Shown: positions 1-8,999, counted from the stretch's first letter. The stretch is DNA of 64,000 nt from Cellvibrio sp. PSBB023 (GCF_002007605.1 NZ_CP019799.1:1550001-1614000), one strand, 5' to 3'. Program-made: numbers and translations. The notes: a model not told the origin generated them from the letters alone.

Positions 1-688
1 CCGCACCAATCCGGCGGATATCCAAGCGTACTGAGGCATAGAACTTGAGAGCGTTACCACCGGTAGTTGTTTCAGGGTTGCCAAACATAACGCCGATTTT
101 CATACGAATCTGGTTAATAAAAATCACCAAACAGTTGGCATTTTTAATATTGCCTGTGATTTTACGCAGCGCCTGCGACATCAAACGCGCTTGTAAACCA
201 ACGTGATGGTCACCCATTTCGCCCTCAATTTCTGCGCGCGGAGTCAGTGCAGCAACTGAGTCGACAACCAACACGTCTACTGCGCCTGAACGCACCAGCA
301 TATCGGTGACTTCCAATGCTTGTTCGCCGGTATCCGGCTGGGAAATGATGAGATCTTCAACGTTTACACCCAGTTTTGAGGCGTAAATAGGATCGAGTGC
401 ATGTTCGGCGTCGATAAATGCACAAGTGCCGCCCAAGCGTTGGGCTTCGGCAATGACTTGCAGTGTAAGAGTGGTTTTACCGGAGGATTCAGGACCGTAA
501 ATTTCAATGATTCGCCCTTTGGGCAAACCGCCAATGCCCAAGGCGACATCCAGCCCCAGGGAACCGGTTGAAATTGCAGGAATGGCGACTTGTTCTTTGT
601 CGCCCATGCGCATCACGGTACCTTTACCGAATTGACGTTCGATTTGGCTCAATGCAGCCTGCAGGGCCTTCTCTTTATTCGCATCCAT
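1..688 (-). CDS. recA: Recombinase RecA (3' end outside window)
   Basis: RecA is the ATP-dependent strand-exchange protein of homologous recombination and the co-protease that triggers LexA cleavage. The minus strand from 688 reads [20 protein letters not shown], the canonical RecA N-terminus, and continues through RecA core segments such as [20 protein letters not shown] and [20 protein letters not shown]. About 229 codons are inside the window and the C-terminus lies beyond base 1. The ATG at 688 follows GAGGTGTCAG, a good ribosome-binding site. It lies downstream of pncC in the same orientation, as in pseudomonads, and has its own LexA-controlled promoter. Confidence 0.97.
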   Translation of the reverse strand, partial: MDANKEKALQAALSQIERQFGKGTVMRMGDKEQVAIPAISTGSLGLDVALGIGGLPKGRIIEIYGPESSGKTTLTLQVIAEAQRLGGTCAFIDAEHALDPIYASKLGVNVEDLIISQPDTGEQALEVTDMLVRSGAVDVLVVDSVAALTPRAEIEGEMGDHHVGLQARLMSQALRKITGNIKNANCLVIFINQIRMKIGVMFGNPETTTGGNALKFYASVRLDIRRIGA

Positions 689-771
689 CTGACACCTCAA
701 CGTAACAATAGTGAAATACTGGTTATAAAATCTTTTTGTCGTCAGCGTGTTATTTAACCGACTATGGACAT

Positions 772-821
772 AGCATACATGAAAAACCTGTATGCGCAAA
801 CAGTACTAGTAATTTATACAG
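772..821 (-). promoter_or_regulatory. recA promoter with LexA (SOS) box
   Basis: On the minus strand a -35 TTGCGC (794-799) and a -10 TATGCT (772-777) are separated by 16 bp. A LexA-type box CTG-N10-CAG (788-803, plus strand CTGTATGCGCAAACAG) overlaps the -35. A second, imperfect box (806-821, CTA-N10-CAG) lies just upstream and reaches into the end of pncC. LexA binding here would block RNA polymerase, which is the standard control of recA. The match is read directly; binding is inferred. Confidence 0.75.
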
Positions 822-1314
822 TATTTTTTTGACAGAGTTCCAGTGCGCCTTCCAGGGCATGAATAACGGCGCCACGCTGGACAGCAGCGCGGTCTCCTGC
901 AATATATTGCACGTCTGTTTTCAGATCACCCGAGGCAGTGAGCCATGCAAACCAGACAGTGCCAACCGGCTTGCCGAGGGTGGCGCCACCGGGGCCTGCA
1001 ATACCGCTGATGGCAACGGCAATATTGGCACCAGATAGGGCGATTGCGCCGCGCGCCATCTCGCTCACTACCGCTTCACTGACGGCACCTTCGCGGTCCA
1101 GCGTATCGGGATTGACGCCCAACAGTGTTTGCTTAGCGATATTGGCATAGCTCACCACACCATATTCAAACCAGTTGGAGCTGCCGGCAATAGCCGTAAT
1201 TGCCGCCGCCACACCGCCACCGGTACAAGATTCTGCGGTGGCGATGCGCCATTGCTTTCGGGTTAAGGTATTGCCGAGCGATTGCGCCAGATCAAGCAGC
1301 AAGCTATCCACCAT
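814..1314 (-). CDS. pncC: Nicotinamide-nucleotide amidohydrolase, CinA C-terminal type
   Basis: This 166-residue protein is a stand-alone CinA C-terminal domain, which deamidates nicotinamide mononucleotide in the pyridine nucleotide cycle. Family signatures are visible: TAESCTGGGVAAAITAIAGS near residues 26-45, WFEYGVVSYAN, and AVAISGIAGPGGATLGKPVG with GTVWFAW after it. The length matches E. coli PncC/YgaD. The ATG follows GAGGTGCA. It sits directly upstream of recA, a common gammaproteobacterial arrangement. Confidence 0.95.
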   Translation of the reverse strand: MVDSLLLDLAQSLGNTLTRKQWRIATAESCTGGGVAAAITAIAGSSNWFEYGVVSYANIAKQTLLGVNPDTLDREGAVSEAVVSEMARGAIALSGANIAVAISGIAGPGGATLGKPVGTVWFAWLTASGDLKTDVQYIAGDRAAVQRGAVIHALEGALELCQKNTV

Positions 1315-1355
1315 TGCACCTCGTTAAGATTAAATAATCGCGCCCAGAAATGACA

Positions 1356-1378
1356 AACCCCGCAACCAGGGCGGGGTT
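1356..1378 (-). terminator. Possible intrinsic terminator
   Basis: An 8-bp stem, AACCCCGC/GCGGGGTT, with a 7-nt loop lies just after the TrpB-like gene on the minus strand. It is followed by a modest T-rich stretch (TTTGTCATTT). It would end the transcript of the flagellar/TrpB-like operon before pncC. The weak T-run lowers confidence. Confidence 0.5.
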
Positions 1379-1401
1379 AGAGTAGGACGCGGGGAAAGTC
1401 G

Positions 1402-1734
1402 TTATTCGCCGGAATCTTTTAGCAGACTGTTCAGGCCTTCAATATCGGCGCGAGCTACAGCGCGTTGATCCAGTTTGATACGCGCCGGTTCCGGCAGATC
1501 GGTGTATTGGATTACGCCGCGATCCACCAGCACATTGACTACATCTTCCAGAACGCGCACCAGTTCAAGATCCGATGAATGCAGGCTTTCAAGGCGCGCA
1601 TTGACTTCCTCTTTTACTTTCAGCCAGTTTTGCAGCTCTTCACTTTCGACAGCAATGGGTTCACTCATGCCCTCAAAGGGCAAGGGTTCAACCCTGAGCA
1701 GTTTCCCCTGTGCATCGCGCTGTACATAGACCAT
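1402..1734 (-). CDS. Small TrpB-like conserved protein (pseudomonad type)
   Basis: A 110-residue acidic protein beginning MVYVQRDAQGKLLRVEPLPF. It resembles a short family, often labelled 'tryptophan synthase subunit beta-like', found in Pseudomonas relatives. It has no PLP-binding lysine motif and is far too short to be TrpB, so the label should not be read as an activity. I chose the ATG at 1734 because GGGGGAAGG lies just upstream; the reading frame is open back to 1845. It follows the flagellar lafW-position gene, but a motility role is not supported by its sequence. Confidence 0.75.
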   Translation of the reverse strand: MVYVQRDAQGKLLRVEPLPFEGMSEPIAVESEELQNWLKVKEEVNARLESLHSSDLELVRVLEDVVNVLVDRGVIQYTDLPEPARIKLDQRAVARADIEGLNSLLKDSGE

Positions 1735-1841
1735 AGCCTTCCCCCGCCATCGCTGCGTTATCAATAGACGCAAGGATGTTACAAGGTTTCCCAAGCGAAG
1801 CATACCTCTGGCGACCGTGGAGCGAGGGAGCAAGGAATCGG

Positions 1842-2882
1842 TCATGACAATAGACTGACAACCGCAAACCGTGTGAGCTGTGCTTGTGCGATGACGGTTT
1901 GTGCAACAACGGAATAGCGCGAAGCTTTGCGCCCTTGGGTATCAAACACGGCGCCGGCAAAATTCAACGCCCATTGTTTTTCGTCCTGGCTTTCCTGCTG
2001 GGCCAGGAATTCGCGCACATCTTCCTGACGCAAACTGATGTGTTGACGCAAGCTGCTGATGCGATCCAGCGCGCTGACTACAGAATCCAGTAGCTGGCGC
2101 AATTCGCGAAATGATTCCTGGGCAAGTGTGGTACTTAACTCCAAAAATCCCTCTTCAGCGGTGGTGGCTATGCCTTGACTCTGCGCGGGGAACAGCTTGC
2201 CCTCCCCTTTGATTTTCAGTTGCTCCTTGAAGAGCTGCCAATCGTTTTCCGGCATGGAAAATGTGAGTGCGCCATCCTGATCCAGCTCGGCGCGAATACC
2301 CGCATTGCCAAAACTGCTGTTCAGGCGACGCAATATTTGCTCCTCGCTCATGCCCTCATCCAATACCAGGGCAACAGGTTCTGCCAAGGCGCGGCCAGCG
2401 GTAAACAACAGGGTTTCCTTGCCGGCCCGCTGAATGGTGTCCAGTGTTTCCAACCCTTGAATGCTAAAACGGCTGCGCAATGGCTCGTTGAGGCGCAGCT
2501 TGAAATTGGCATCCAGCGATTGGCCGGTGCGCTTACTGCGCTCGGCCAACAAGTTGTTTGCCTGAGTCAGTTGCTGGGTAATTGTCTCGCGCTCATTTGC
2601 TGACTGGGGTGCGCTGAGTTGGCGACTGATACTCAGTTTAAGCGCTGACAGTTGCTCCGATAAATCGCCCAAATAGCGGTCTGCCGCCTGCATGGAAGAG
2701 AGCTGTTGATTAAGCTGAAAATTAAACCCGTTGTGACTGCCACCGCCTCGTGGTTCCCGCGCTTCACGCGCCGACGGTTCCTGCACAGGCTGGCGCGATG
2801 CACGGCCAGTAGCGACTTGCGGTCGAGCCTGCGCGCGCGTTTCCAATGCGCTGGTGATGGGGATTTGCTTATCAACTTTCAT
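1842..2882 (-). CDS. Flagellar-locus protein in lafW position (putative hook-associated)
   Basis: A 346-residue protein directly after flgL and probably in the same operon. It has a low-complexity Arg/Pro-rich N-terminus (residues about 15-50) and then a largely helical region with no transmembrane segment. In the E. coli Flag-2 locus the gene after lfgL is lafW, annotated as a hook-associated protein, so position suggests a LafW equivalent. Nothing in the sequence proves homology. The ATG at 2882 has AGGGGA nine bases upstream; an in-frame GTG at 2888 is the alternative. Confidence 0.6.
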   Translation of the reverse strand: MKVDKQIPITSALETRAQARPQVATGRASRQPVQEPSAREAREPRGGGSHNGFNFQLNQQLSSMQAADRYLGDLSEQLSALKLSISRQLSAPQSANERETITQQLTQANNLLAERSKRTGQSLDANFKLRLNEPLRSRFSIQGLETLDTIQRAGKETLLFTAGRALAEPVALVLDEGMSEEQILRRLNSSFGNAGIRAELDQDGALTFSMPENDWQLFKEQLKIKGEGKLFPAQSQGIATTAEEGFLELSTTLAQESFRELRQLLDSVVSALDRISSLRQHISLRQEDVREFLAQQESQDEKQWALNFAGAVFDTQGRKASRYSVVAQTVIAQAQLTRFAVVSLLS

Positions 2883-2899
2883 CGCCACGGTTCCCCTGG

Positions 2900-3814
2900 T
2901 TACAGCAAGCTAAAAAGGGATAACTGATTAATTTTCAGATAGGTTTTCTGTGTTGCCTGCAGAGCCAATTGATAGTTATTCAAGTCGATAGTGGCACCGG
3001 CATAGTCCAGGTTGGACAGCTCACCCTCTATCTTCTGGTTTACGAGAGACACTTCATCATTGCTGTCGCTGAGCAGGGTCAGGGTATTTTGACGACCACC
3101 CAGCTCGGTCACTGTTGCCAGTAATTTGTTATGGGTGCCATCCAACTGGTTGATGGTGGTTTCAATTTGTGCGCGCACGGCGGGATTGGACGCATCGAGC
3201 AGCGGGTCTTTGAGCGTTGCAACCAGACTGTGCAGCTCGTTGAGCATATCCATGCCGGCGCCAAAGATTGAATAGGCTGTGACATTCTCGGCCAGCAATA
3301 CACCATTGGCGACGGCGGCTTCGCGAGATTTGTCGTTACCTGTGACGGTGTAGGTTTCTGTCGCCGCGTCGTAGTTCACCGCCGGGGTGTCGCTGAGAGT
3401 GCCGGAAAACAGGTAGCGCCCTTCCTCGTCACGCACATTGGTAGCACTGAACAGGGTTTTCTCCAGGTTTTCCAACTCGCCGGCAATGGCGGCCAGGTCT
3501 TCGCTGGTATTGGAACCATTGGCGGCCCATAACAGGCGATCGCGCACGTTGAGCATGGCATCGGAAATGGAGGTGAGGTTTGCCTCTTGGGTCGACAGGC
3601 TGCCGGAAACGTTATCAATATTTTTGCGGTATTGCGCAAGGCTCGCTTCTTCCCGCTGCACACGCATTACCCTGATGCTAGCGATGGGGTCATCCGACGG
3701 CAGCAACAGGCGTTTATTGGTCGCCAGTTGCTGCATGATTTTGCCCAACTGCGCCGAATTACCGTTCATTGAGTTGTGCATAGTGGCGGTGATTTGTGCG
3801 TTGGTAATGCGCAT
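2900..3814 (-). CDS. flgL: Flagellar hook-filament junction protein FlgL
   Basis: FlgL (HAP3) joins hook to filament. The N-terminus MRITNAQITATMHNSMNGNS and the following helices carry the flagellin/FlgL heptad pattern (LATNKRLLLPSDDPIASIRV). The C-terminal helix LDYAGATIDLNNYQLALQAT closes the coiled coil. At 304 residues the length is typical. It is preceded by flgK with a 44-bp gap, in the normal flgKL order. Confidence 0.95.
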   Translation of the reverse strand: MRITNAQITATMHNSMNGNSAQLGKIMQQLATNKRLLLPSDDPIASIRVMRVQREEASLAQYRKNIDNVSGSLSTQEANLTSISDAMLNVRDRLLWAANGSNTSEDLAAIAGELENLEKTLFSATNVRDEEGRYLFSGTLSDTPAVNYDAATETYTVTGNDKSREAAVANGVLLAENVTAYSIFGAGMDMLNELHSLVATLKDPLLDASNPAVRAQIETTINQLDGTHNKLLATVTELGGRQNTLTLLSDSNDEVSLVNQKIEGELSNLDYAGATIDLNNYQLALQATQKTYLKINQLSLFSLL

Positions 3815-3858
3815 GCTGTGCCCCTTTAATCCGATAAAAAGTGAATGCCTGCGACGCC

Positions 3859-5226
3859 TTAGAAGGCGGCGAGCATGTCATCAAACAATTGGTTGGCGGT
3901 GCTGATGACTTTCATATTGGCCTGGTAGGCCTGCTGGTAGGTCATCAGGTTGACGGCTTCCTCCTCCAGGCTGACCGCGCTGATGCTGTCACGCTGGGAC
4001 TGGGCCTGCTGGGTCACGGTGGTAGTGGATTTCAAATCCGCTTGATTCTGCCGACTGTTGCTGGCGACTGTGCCCAGTAGCCCGGTGTAGGCATCGTTGA
4101 GGGTTACCGAGCTGCCATTCAGGGTGATGCTCTGACTCTTGATGGCGAGTAAATCCAATAGCACTTTGTTGTTACCGGTTTCGCCTGCGGCTGATGAAAA
4201 TGCCAATTGCTCCGGTGTCAGGTTATTGACCTTGAGCAGTTGGGTGGCGCTGGTGGGGTCATAGCTGAGCAGCGCTTGGCCGGGGTTGCCCGCCAAATCA
4301 AAACCAGTGACCAAAATGTCGTTAACCTTCTGCGCAAATTGCTCTGCCATGTCGTGCAGGGCGGCTTGGTTGGGAAGCAAATCACCGTATTCGGCGTCAT
4401 ATAAACCGCCGAAGGAACCGCCAAAATTATCCTGCTTGAGTGGGAAATTGGTGCCCAAAAACGACAGGGATACCTGCTGCTCACCCGTCGCCAGAAGCGA
4501 CACCTGCAACTGCCCGGCGGAAGGTCCAGCCACCAGCGGCTGGCCGTTGGACAAGGTCACGCTGATAGAGCCATCGGGCACTTCATTAATGCGCAGCGAC
4601 GCGTATTGGCTGAGATCTTTCACCAAGCTGTCGCGATGATCGCGCAACGCGGTGGTATCGCCCTTGACCGATTCTGCTTCAATGATTTTTTTATTGAGCT
4701 TAGCGATGTTGTCGGTCAGCCCATTGATGGTAGTCACCATGGCGGTGCGCTGCTCGCGCAGGGCCTGTACTTGCGCCTCAATATTGCTGCTCAAGCCGTT
4801 GAATCGCTGGCTCATATTGCCCGCCTCAGCGAGGATTTGCTGGCGCAGGGCAATGGAATTGGGGGTCGCGCTCGCCTCGCTCAAGGCAGCGAAGAATTGA
4901 TCCAAGCCTACGCTGATACTGGAACCCGTACCGGACATTAAACCCTCCAGCGAGGTCAGGTACTCCTGGCGGCTGGCATAGTAGTTTTGTTCGGTAGTGG
5001 CACGCCAAAGCTGCTGGTTCTGGAACTCGCTGGCCATGCGGCGAATACTGCTCACCTCTACCCCGCCACCGACATTGAGCCCACCCGCTCCGGCCAGGGA
5101 GGCGGTAACGGTGGTTAAGCGGCTAAAGCCGGGGGTATTGACGTTAGCGACATTCTGCCCGGTAGTGGCTATGGCCACTTGGGCGGCGCGCACGCCACTC
5201 AGGGCGATTTGGTTGAGAAAGCTCAT
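3859..5226 (-). CDS. flgK: Flagellar hook-associated protein FlgK
   Basis: FlgK (HAP1) is the first junction ring between hook and FlgL. The N-terminal rod/hook signature includes LSGVRAAQVAIATTGQNVAN and VNTPGFSRLT. The C-terminal motif SAVSLEEEAVNLMTYQQAYQ followed by ANMKVISTANQLFDDML is diagnostic. At 455 residues it is shorter than the Salmonella protein (about 550), consistent with a reduced middle domain. It follows flgJ by 20 bp. Confidence 0.96.
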   Translation of the reverse strand: MSFLNQIALSGVRAAQVAIATTGQNVANVNTPGFSRLTTVTASLAGAGGLNVGGGVEVSSIRRMASEFQNQQLWRATTEQNYYASRQEYLTSLEGLMSGTGSSISVGLDQFFAALSEASATPNSIALRQQILAEAGNMSQRFNGLSSNIEAQVQALREQRTAMVTTINGLTDNIAKLNKKIIEAESVKGDTTALRDHRDSLVKDLSQYASLRINEVPDGSISVTLSNGQPLVAGPSAGQLQVSLLATGEQQVSLSFLGTNFPLKQDNFGGSFGGLYDAEYGDLLPNQAALHDMAEQFAQKVNDILVTGFDLAGNPGQALLSYDPTSATQLLKVNNLTPEQLAFSSAAGETGNNKVLLDLLAIKSQSITLNGSSVTLNDAYTGLLGTVASNSRQNQADLKSTTTVTQQAQSQRDSISAVSLEEEAVNLMTYQQAYQANMKVISTANQLFDDMLAAF

Positions 5227-5246
5227 AGGATTAACCTTGTTTGCCG

Positions 5247-6269
5247 CTATTCCCGGATGGGTTTAGTGACCCAGCGCAGGGAGGTTGGATTAGCACTTAC
5301 ATTTTCAGTGCTTTCTTTTGCGATGCTCTCTGTTAAGGCGACCGGTATCGGCGTGGACTTAAATCGTTCCTGCCCCGGAATTAGCGGCATCGCACTGCTG
5401 GCGCCCTGCCCCGGACTCAGGCTTGATACCTGACTCAACTCCGCCAGAACTTTGCTGGTGTACTCGCGGGTTTCCTTAAAGGGAATCTGCCGCACCCAGG
5501 CCGAAACGCTAATGTCGCCGATACGCGGGTCGCCATGGCGTTCAAGCCATTCATCCACCCGCGCCGGGCCAGCGTTATAGGCCGCAACAGCCAACGCCTG
5601 CTCACCGTCATAGCGCTCCAATAGCTTGGACAAAAAGGCACTGCCGAGTTGCTTGTTGTAGTCGGCATCGCGGGTGAGGCGACCGAGGTTGAAATTCACA
5701 CCCAACTCCTGCGCCATTTGACGGGCGGTATCGGGCATTAACTGCATGATGCCCAGCGCGCCCTTGGGCGATACGGCATCCACCTGCCCAGCGGATTCCT
5801 GTTTGATCACACTGTCCACCAAGGCGCTAAACCCAGCCGAACCTTTGTTCCAGACATTGGCCAGACTATCCACCCCGCGCTGCCAGGTGCTGCGCAGGGA
5901 ATCCATGCTGGTGCGTTCGGGCAAGGCCGCCGCGCGCGCCGCTTCGCTGGCATCCTCAATGGTGCTCTGTTGATTGGTGTTGCCGGAGAGCTGCTGCACC
6001 AGTAAATCGGCAATACCGGTTTGACGCTTACTGGCGAGGGTATCGGCGAGCATGCCGTCATAGAAATCGCGCATGGTATCCAGCTCGCGGCTACGCATGG
6101 GGTTATCGGCAGCCAGCACATCGCCTGCTTTGCGCATTTGCTTGAGCACTTGCTGTAGGAACAGGGCTTCAAACTGCTCGGCAGCGGCTTCCAGCCCGGA
6201 GGGCGAAGCAGCGATAGCATTGCTGCTTGCCGAAGGGCTGGTGGAGTTATTGAGGGAGACAATACTCAT
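5247..6269 (-). CDS. flgJ: Flagellar rod-capping muramidase FlgJ with SLT domain
   Basis: FlgJ caps the growing rod and cuts peptidoglycan so the rod can pass. Residues about 25-100 form the rod-binding domain (AAEQFEALFLQQVLKQMRKA, then MRDFYDGMLADTLAS). Residues about 140-260 are a soluble lytic transglycosylase domain rather than the glucosaminidase of Salmonella FlgJ. The catalytic Glu is in VIKQESAG, followed by SPKGALGIMQLMPDTA and AVAAYNAGPARVDEWL. At 340 residues it fits a two-domain protein. It lies between flgI and flgK. Confidence 0.94.
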   Translation of the reverse strand: MSIVSLNNSTSPSASSNAIAASPSGLEAAAEQFEALFLQQVLKQMRKAGDVLAADNPMRSRELDTMRDFYDGMLADTLASKRQTGIADLLVQQLSGNTNQQSTIEDASEAARAAALPERTSMDSLRSTWQRGVDSLANVWNKGSAGFSALVDSVIKQESAGQVDAVSPKGALGIMQLMPDTARQMAQELGVNFNLGRLTRDADYNKQLGSAFLSKLLERYDGEQALAVAAYNAGPARVDEWLERHGDPRIGDISVSAWVRQIPFKETREYTSKVLAELSQVSSLSPGQGASSAMPLIPGQERFKSTPIPVALTESIAKESTENVSANPTSLRWVTKPIRE

Positions 6270-6278
6270 GGCGGGTCC

Positions 6279-7385
6279 TTAAATCACTATCAGTTCGGCG
6301 TTCAAGGCACCGGCCTGTTCCAGCGCTTGCAGGATGCTCATCACGTCATCCGGCGTGGCGCCCAGGCTGTTAACGGTATTGATAATGCTGTCCAGGCTCG
6401 CGCCTTCCGGCCACTTGAACATGGCATTGGCCTCCTGGTTTACATTCACATCGGAGTTGGGAACCACCGCGGTTTGCCCACGGGAAAAGGCGCCTGGTTG
6501 GCTGACTTGTGCAGTTTCGTTGATGGTGACCGTTAAGGTGCCATGGCTGACGGCTGCCGCCTTAACACGCACCCCTTCGCTGACTACTACTGTGCCGGTG
6601 CGGCTGTTGAATACCACCTTGGGCCGTGCGCGACCGGTTTGTACTTCAAGCCCTTCCAGCATGGCGACAAAACTGGTGCGCTGGTTAGCGGCAGTTGGCG
6701 CTTGCAGGGCGATGCGTGTGCCGTTGAGCGCCGTGGCTATGCCAGCGCCGAATTTGGCGTTAATCGCATCGACGATTTTGGTCGCGGTTTGGAAACTGGG
6801 CTCGCGGATATTAAGGGTGATTTCTTTGCGTTCGGCGAAGTCCGTTGGAATCGCCCGCTCCACGGTGGCGCCGTTGGGCACACGGCCGGCGTTGGCAGAG
6901 TTAATCGCCACACTGGAGCCACTACTGCCTTGAGCGTTTAACCCGCCCACCACCAATGCACCTTGTGCCAAGGCGTAGGTTTCGCCATCCACTCCCACCA
7001 GTGGCGTCATGAGTAATTGGCCGCCGCGCAGGCTTTTGGCGTCGCCCAGTGAGGACACAGTGACATCCACCGTTTGCCCGGGGCCATAGGAGGGCGGAAT
7101 GGAGGCAGTAACCATTACCGCCGCGGCGTTCTTGAGTTTTGGGTCGATATTTGGCGGCAGGTTGATGCCGAATTGCTTAACCATATTGACGACTGACTGG
7201 CTGGTGAACTTGACCTGGTTTTTATCGCCAGTGCCATCCAGCCCTACCACCAGGCCATAACCCACCAACTGGTTGGGACGGATGCCTTCAATATCGACCA
7301 GATCCATCAGCGGCACGGCCTTGACGGGCATGCACAGTAGCGCAGCAAGAATCAGGAACGACCAGGAAAAAAAACGCATGGGCAA
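6279..7385 (-). CDS. flgI: Flagellar P-ring protein FlgI
   Basis: FlgI forms the periplasmic P-ring around the rod in the peptidoglycan layer. A Sec signal peptide (MPMRFFSWSFLILAALLCMP, cleaved near KA/VP) is followed by the diagnostic IEGIRPNQLVGYGLVVGLDG and GTGDKN. The C-terminus has SLGATPDDVMSILQALEQAG. The length of 368 is normal. It sits between flgH and flgJ, ten bases from each. Confidence 0.97.
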   Translation of the reverse strand: MPMRFFSWSFLILAALLCMPVKAVPLMDLVDIEGIRPNQLVGYGLVVGLDGTGDKNQVKFTSQSVVNMVKQFGINLPPNIDPKLKNAAAVMVTASIPPSYGPGQTVDVTVSSLGDAKSLRGGQLLMTPLVGVDGETYALAQGALVVGGLNAQGSSGSSVAINSANAGRVPNGATVERAIPTDFAERKEITLNIREPSFQTATKIVDAINAKFGAGIATALNGTRIALQAPTAANQRTSFVAMLEGLEVQTGRARPKVVFNSRTGTVVVSEGVRVKAAAVSHGTLTVTINETAQVSQPGAFSRGQTAVVPNSDVNVNQEANAMFKWPEGASLDSIINTVNSLGATPDDVMSILQALEQAGALNAELIVI

Positions 7386-7394
7386 GGTCTCCGC

Positions 7395-8093
7395 TTACAG
7401 GGGGAACAGGGGGTGAGTGAAAAAGCGCGTCAGCCAGCCCGCTGAATTGCTGTCGTTCAGTGCACCGCGACCGGCATAAGAAATGCGCGCGTTGGCCACG
7501 TTCTGCGATGAAATCTGATTGTTGCTGTTGATGTCCTCCAAGCGCACCAAGCCGCTCAGGCGAATATATTCATCGCCCTGATTTAACTTCAATGCTTTCT
7601 CGCCTTTGACCAATAAGGTGCCGTTGGGCAATACCTGATGCACCGTCACCGCAATGGCGCCGCGCAGGGTATTTTGCTGGGAGCTTTTGGCCGAGCCGCT
7701 GAAGTCCCGCGAGCTGGACAAGGAGGATTCCAGATCCGGCATTGTTGAGCCGAAGACCGTAGGCACACCTACGCTGACATCGGAGGATTTGCCATAACTG
7801 GTGCCCGCACTCTTGCTGGATTGGGTGGATTCATCGAGCACAATGGTGAGGATATCGCCCACCCGCAAAGCGCGTTTGTCCTGCAACAGGGAGCCGGTGT
7901 GACCGGTGCGAAACAGGCCGCCGCTGGTGGCCGCCGGTTGGCTGTAATCCAATGCGGGTGGTTGGTAATCCACCCCATCGTCATCACTCATCACCGCCTT
8001 GAAACGCTGGCAGCCAACCAATGAAAACAGCATAAAGGCCAGCACCAGCAGCCGTGTCACAGCGACAGAAAATCCACACATAGTCAGACTCAC
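7395..8093 (-). CDS. flgH: Flagellar L-ring lipoprotein FlgH
   Basis: FlgH makes the outer-membrane L-ring. The signal peptide ends in a lipobox (FSLVGC), so the mature protein is lipid-modified at that Cys. FlgH signatures include GSLLQDKRALRVGDILTIVL and NGTLLVKGEKALKLNQGDEY, then IRLSGLVRLEDINSNNQISS. The 232 residues are typical. The start shown is a GTG overlapping the flgG stop; an ATG at 8081 is equally possible and keeps the signal peptide. Confidence 0.96.
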   Translation of the reverse strand: MSLTMCGFSVAVTRLLVLAFMLFSLVGCQRFKAVMSDDDGVDYQPPALDYSQPAATSGGLFRTGHTGSLLQDKRALRVGDILTIVLDESTQSSKSAGTSYGKSSDVSVGVPTVFGSTMPDLESSLSSSRDFSGSAKSSQQNTLRGAIAVTVHQVLPNGTLLVKGEKALKLNQGDEYIRLSGLVRLEDINSNNQISSQNVANARISYAGRGALNDSNSAGWLTRFFTHPLFPL

Positions 8094-8875
8094 ACTGTCT
8101 GGTTGAGGAACTGCTGCATGCTAGACGAGGCATCCAGCACCTTGGCGTTGGCTTCATAAGCGCGCTGGATGGCGATCATGGATACCATAGCTTCCACCAC
8201 CTGCACATTGGAACCTTCCAAAACGCCCTGCTTGATCAAACCCAACCCCTCTTCACCCGGCACACCTTCCACCGGTTCACCGCTGGCGACGGTTTCTTTG
8301 TAGAGATTGCCACCCAGCGCCTCAAGACCCGCCGGGTTTACAAAATTGGCGAGAGTAATTTGCCCTAATTCGACCGGGTTGGTATCGCCCGGCAATACGG
8401 CGGTGACTATGCCGTCGCTACCCACGGTGAAACGGCTGGCGCCAGTAGGCACTTCAATAGCGGGAATCAACGGCAGGCCTTGGGCATTCACCACCACGCC
8501 TTCGGCATTCAATTGCAACTGGCCGCTCTCGGTGTAAAAGGTTTCACCCGAGGGCGACTCCACTTGAAAGAAGCCGCTGCCGATAATCGCCAAATCCATG
8601 GGCTGGCCCGTGGTTTGGATATTGCCTTCGGTAAAGACTTTTTGGGTGCCCGCCACACGCACACCGCTGCCTAACTGAATACCGGAGGGCACAGTATTGA
8701 CCTGATCGGCCTGGGCGCCTGGCTGCAGCTCAATGGCGTAGAACAAATCCTCAAATACCACGCGGTCACTTTTAAAGCCCGTGGTATTCACGTTGGCCAG
8801 GTTGTTGGCTACGGTAGCCATGGCTTTGTCTTGCGCGGCCAGGCCGGTTTTACTTACCCACAATGCTGAACTCAT
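8090..8875 (-). CDS. flgG: Flagellar distal rod protein FlgG
   Basis: FlgG polymerises into the distal rod. The protein starts MSSALWVSKTGLAAQDKAMA and contains the rod signature VANNLANVNTTGFKSDRVVF. It ends with SNVQVVEAMVSMIAIQRAYE and SMQQFLNQTV. At 261 residues it is exactly the usual size. A 124-bp gap containing a twin-hairpin repeat separates it from upstream flgF. Confidence 0.97.
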   Translation of the reverse strand: MSSALWVSKTGLAAQDKAMATVANNLANVNTTGFKSDRVVFEDLFYAIELQPGAQADQVNTVPSGIQLGSGVRVAGTQKVFTEGNIQTTGQPMDLAIIGSGFFQVESPSGETFYTESGQLQLNAEGVVVNAQGLPLIPAIEVPTGASRFTVGSDGIVTAVLPGDTNPVELGQITLANFVNPAGLEALGGNLYKETVASGEPVEGVPGEEGLGLIKQGVLEGSNVQVVEAMVSMIAIQRAYEANAKVLDASSSMQQFLNQTV

Positions 8876-8922
8876 AACTTTCTCCTCTTGGCCTTAGCGG
8901 ATTAGCTGCCGTTAAGGTTTTT

Positions 8923-8996
8923 AATCTCCCCCAGCCCCTCTTTTTCAAAGAGGGGAGCCAATTCCTCCCTTTAACAAAGGGAGGTTAGGAGGGATT
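8923..8996. repeat. Twin-hairpin intergenic repeat between flgF and flgG
   Basis: A 74-bp element holds two perfect hairpins. The first is CCCCTCTTT/AAAGAGGGG (8935-8955) and the second is CCTCCCTTT/AAAGGGAGG type (8964-8984). The outer ends AATCTCCCCC and GGAGGGATT are also near-complementary. Similar G/C-block double hairpins are dispersed repeats in many gammaproteobacterial genomes. Here it lies inside the flg operon, where it could stabilise mRNA ends or attenuate transcription; either role is inference. Confidence 0.7.
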
Positions 8997-8999
8997 GAA

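Noticed and set aside
1402..1734. Genuine tryptophan synthase beta fragment
   Set aside because: It has no PLP site and no resemblance to the TrpB core; the name is only a family label.
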